In this document: one piece after another, positions 62,264-64,000 of the stretch
Numbering within the stretch: the stretch's first letter is position 1
Layout: every line of letters begins with the position of its first letter
Assembly: GCF_009617875.1 (NCBI RefSeq)
Contig: NZ_BLAV01000001.1
Coordinates: forward strand, 2,418,001 to 2,482,000
Direction of reading: 5' to 3'
DNA from: Prolixibacter sp. NT017
GTDB taxonomy: Bacteria > Bacteroidota > Bacteroidia > Bacteroidales > Prolixibacteraceae
DNA: 64,000 nucleotides
Translations under genes and position numbers: made by a program
Notes under the pieces: generated by a model
Database searches by the model: none
The model's input: only the letters and a program-made list of their open reading frames with translations
What the model was told of the DNA's origin: nothing

Positions 62264-63124
62264 TTATCCTTGTGCTGCATTGGAAACAGCTTCCCACTCT
62301 TCCCATGTCTTTAAACGCTGTGCGTAAGCCTCCCTGATTTCCGGCAAATTATGACTGCCTAAAAACAAACGCAGCGGTGGCTGTTCGGCATCCACCACTT
62401 CAAATATCGCTTCCGGTGTTGCTTTCGGATCACCCTGTTCCATCTTTCTTAAGCCCTCGACAAATTGGCCTTTAAAGTCATTATACCAGTCAATGCTTTG
62501 GGCAAATTTTATAGAATCCTGACTGCCAAATTCCGTTGCATAGGCCCCCGGTTCTATGATAGTGACATCGATACCAAACTGTTTTACTTCTGCCGCAAGG
62601 CTCTCATGAATGGCCTCAAAAGCCCATTTGGAAGAGCAGTAATAGCCAATCACCGGGTAGGCCAAATGGCCAACACCACTCGATGTTCCCACAATGTGTC
62701 CTTTTCCCTGTTTTCTCAGGATAGGCAACGCGGCCTGTATAACCGAAACCGGTCCCAGTACATTTGTTTCGTAGAGTGCCCGGATGTCGTCGGCACTTGC
62801 TTCTTCAATCATCCCCACAAGGGAATATCCGGCATTATTGAAAACCACATCCAACCGTCCGAAATGATCGTGAGCCGCTTTCACGGCAGACTGTACCTGG
62901 TCGGGTTGGGTAACATCCATCCGGAGTGTTAAAACATTTTCGCCGTATTTTCCCTTCAGGTCGGCAATGCTTTCCAGCTTTCGGGCCGTGGCGGCAACCT
63001 TGTCGCCACGTTGTAAAGCTGCCTCCGTCCATATGCGTCCAAACCCGCGGGATGAACCGCTAATAAACCATACTTTCTCTGTATTGCTAACAGCATTTGC
63101 TGTATTTTCTTTTTGATCCGTCAT
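62264..63124 (-). CDS. Short-chain dehydrogenase/reductase
   Basis: A 286-residue classical SDR: nucleotide-binding ISGSSRGFGRIW (variant of TGxxxGxG), LRMDVT, VVFNNAGYS, and the catalytic Tyr/Lys in VIGYYCSSKWAFE with an upstream Ser (GTSSGVGHL). The later VTIIEPGAYATEFG matches the oxidoreductase subgroup related to ketoreductases. Substrate unknown. There is no signal peptide. Confidence 0.92.
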   Translation of the reverse strand: MTDQKENTANAVSNTEKVWFISGSSRGFGRIWTEAALQRGDKVAATARKLESIADLKGKYGENVLTLRMDVTQPDQVQSAVKAAHDHFGRLDVVFNNAGYSLVGMIEEASADDIRALYETNVLGPVSVIQAALPILRKQGKGHIVGTSSGVGHLAYPVIGYYCSSKWAFEAIHESLAAEVKQFGIDVTIIEPGAYATEFGSQDSIKFAQSIDWYNDFKGQFVEGLRKMEQGDPKATPEAIFEVVDAEQPPLRLFLGSHNLPEIREAYAQRLKTWEEWEAVSNAAQG

Positions 63125-63742
63125 TGTGTAATCCTTTTAATTTAACAACGATACAAAGATCAAAAGAGGAAATGCCACCCATGTAGTCTAATCGAGGGGG
63201 TTTGTAACCGAAATGAGAATAGTACACCGGCACTTGACAGGACAAGTCAAAATGATCCTCCCCCGCGTCATCGTTTTGTCTTTTCCGGCCCACGCACTTA
63301 TCGCCTGAGGGCGATGTGGTAGACTGGAAATGATGTGGATGACTGGAAAATGTCCCTCGTTTCGACCGCAATGGTTTGACACGAACATCGGAAAATGACT
63401 ATTACTCTTTCTTGCCCTTTTGGCTCTTAAGAAACAATTACTATGTTAACAAGTAATAAAGCCTGAGCCTACCGTATAATTGTTTCCTTGCTTTTGTTGG
63501 AAGATGATAATCTTCCGGGAACTTGACAAAAAAAACGAATCCCGATGGGAATCGGGACTCGTCAAAGTGACCCTTTGACCGGTGTCATGATCTTTTCTTA
63601 TCCAACCCGCTTTCCGGAATTCTCGTGCAAAACACCAATGAATAACTAAGAATGAGTATGATATATTGAGTAACCTGTCTTCGGCGTCGGGTCAAACTGA
63701 TTTTAACTCTCACTCAATAAAGAAAAGAAGGATGAAACCTGA
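63125..63742. other. Gene-free region with a terminator and small hairpins
   Basis: Contains the hairpin ATCGCC-TGAG-GGCGAT (63300-63315), similar to hairpins near 50250 and 51310, a TTTCGACCGCAATGG segment resembling block 2 of the 29-30 kb repeats, and the terminator at 63529-63562. No coding region is visible. Confidence 0.5.
63529..63562 (-). terminator. Intrinsic terminator of the partial hydrolase gene
   Basis: On the minus strand GAGTCCCGATTCCCATCGGGATTC forms a hairpin directly followed by a run of eight T (A-run at 63528-63535 on the plus strand). It lies about 180 bp beyond the stop of the minus-strand hydrolase gene. Confidence 0.7.
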
Positions 63743-64000
63743 CTATTTCCTGTTTAAAAAGCCTCTCGCCTCCATCCATTTCCGGCAGGCTTCGGGCCAC
63801 GTAGATTGAGTGCTTCCCCCGGGAGCCATACCATATCCATGTCCGCCCGATTCGTACAGGTGGAGTTCACAGGGGATCTTGTACTTATTCAAGGCCAGCG
63901 CATAAACGATGCTGTTCCGCACAGGAACGACATTGTCATCCATCGACTGCACCAAAAATGCCGGCGGCGTTTGCGCATTGACCTGCAGCTCGTTTGAAAA
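63743..64000 (-). CDS. Alpha/beta hydrolase (esterase/acylpeptidase type), C-terminal part
   Basis: The gene enters from the right edge; 85 codons are visible on the minus strand. The readable part, NAQTPPAFLVQSMDDNVVPVRNSIVYALALNK ... LYESGGHGYGM, has the catalytic Asp (MDDNVVP) and His (GGHGYG) of the alpha/beta hydrolase fold found in carbohydrate esterases (BD-FAE/axe-like) and dienelactone hydrolase-like proteins. The nucleophile Ser lies outside the window. The end (WPEACRKWMEARGF) is typical of polysaccharide-associated esterases. Confidence 0.85.
   Translation of the reverse strand, partial: FSNELQVNAQTPPAFLVQSMDDNVVPVRNSIVYALALNKYKIPCELHLYESGGHGYGMAPGGSTQSTWPEACRKWMEARGFLNRK

Noticed and set aside
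1..64000. tRNA, rRNA, insertion sequence or prophage genes
   Set aside because: I looked for cloverleaf-like and CCA-end sequences, transposase motifs and phage structural genes and saw none; the only recombinase is the invertase at 39448-40053.

Overview
The window looks like a chromosome segment of a Bacteroidota bacterium, most likely a Marinilabiliales/Prolixibacteraceae-type environmental or gut anaerobe. The evidence is three SusC/SusD outer-membrane pairs, a FecR/ECF-sigma pair tied to an STN-bearing SusC, promoter motifs of the Bacteroidota form TAnnTTTG, weak Shine-Dalgarno sequences and a master-invertase (Mpi-type) serine recombinase. The family-level placement is inference only.

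Layout. 1-15.2 kb: two glycan-uptake loci. The first is SusC-SusD-GH92 alpha-mannosidase (the GH92 gene runs off the left edge). The second is ECF sigma - FecR anti-sigma - STN-SusC - SusD. A PI-PLC-like secreted phosphodiesterase lies between them, with a degraded small lipoprotein gene nearby. 15.9-28.9 kb: a cobalamin (B12) capture and completion locus on the + strand, led by two cobalamin riboswitches. It carries a Dph6-like ATP pyrophosphatase, BtuF, corrinoid adenosyltransferase, BtuC and BtuD, then a TonB receptor followed by CobU, CobT, CobS, CobC, CobQ, CobD and CbiB. Corrin-ring genes are absent here, so this is the uptake, adenosylation, aminopropanol attachment and lower-ligand assembly half of the pathway. 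28.9-30.7 kb: a gene-free stretch full of degenerate direct repeats and tiny hairpins. 30.7-35.7 kb: a third SusC/SusD pair with no enzyme beside it.

36.6-49.7 kb is a defence-type island. It holds an XRE regulator, a DUF262/HEPN two-gene cassette, an Mpi-type invertase, an Eco57I/PglX-like adenine methyltransferase, a PLD-nuclease/SNF2-like helicase, and a divergent operon of two DUF488 proteins plus a dual-OB protein. The most interesting feature of the window is here. Two alternative C-terminal specificity (TaqI-like target-recognition) cassettes lie tail to tail between perfect 17-bp inverted repeats (40088-40104 and 41379-41395), 35 bp from the invertase gene. This predicts a DNA-inversion switch that changes the recognition sequence of the methyltransferase. 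Both cassettes carry clustered one-base frameshifts, which are either real decay/off-states or assembly errors at a heterogeneous invertible locus.

49.7-64 kb: a hypothetical secreted protein, a five-gene LytTR two-component/tripartite efflux unit, a Crp-family regulator, a SASA-type esterase, an AraC regulator, a short-chain dehydrogenase and the C-terminus of an alpha/beta hydrolase. Four copies of a composite interspersed repeat containing an ordered array of 22-bp units are scattered from 47.6 to 60.7 kb. I found no tRNA, rRNA, CRISPR array, insertion sequence or replication origin.
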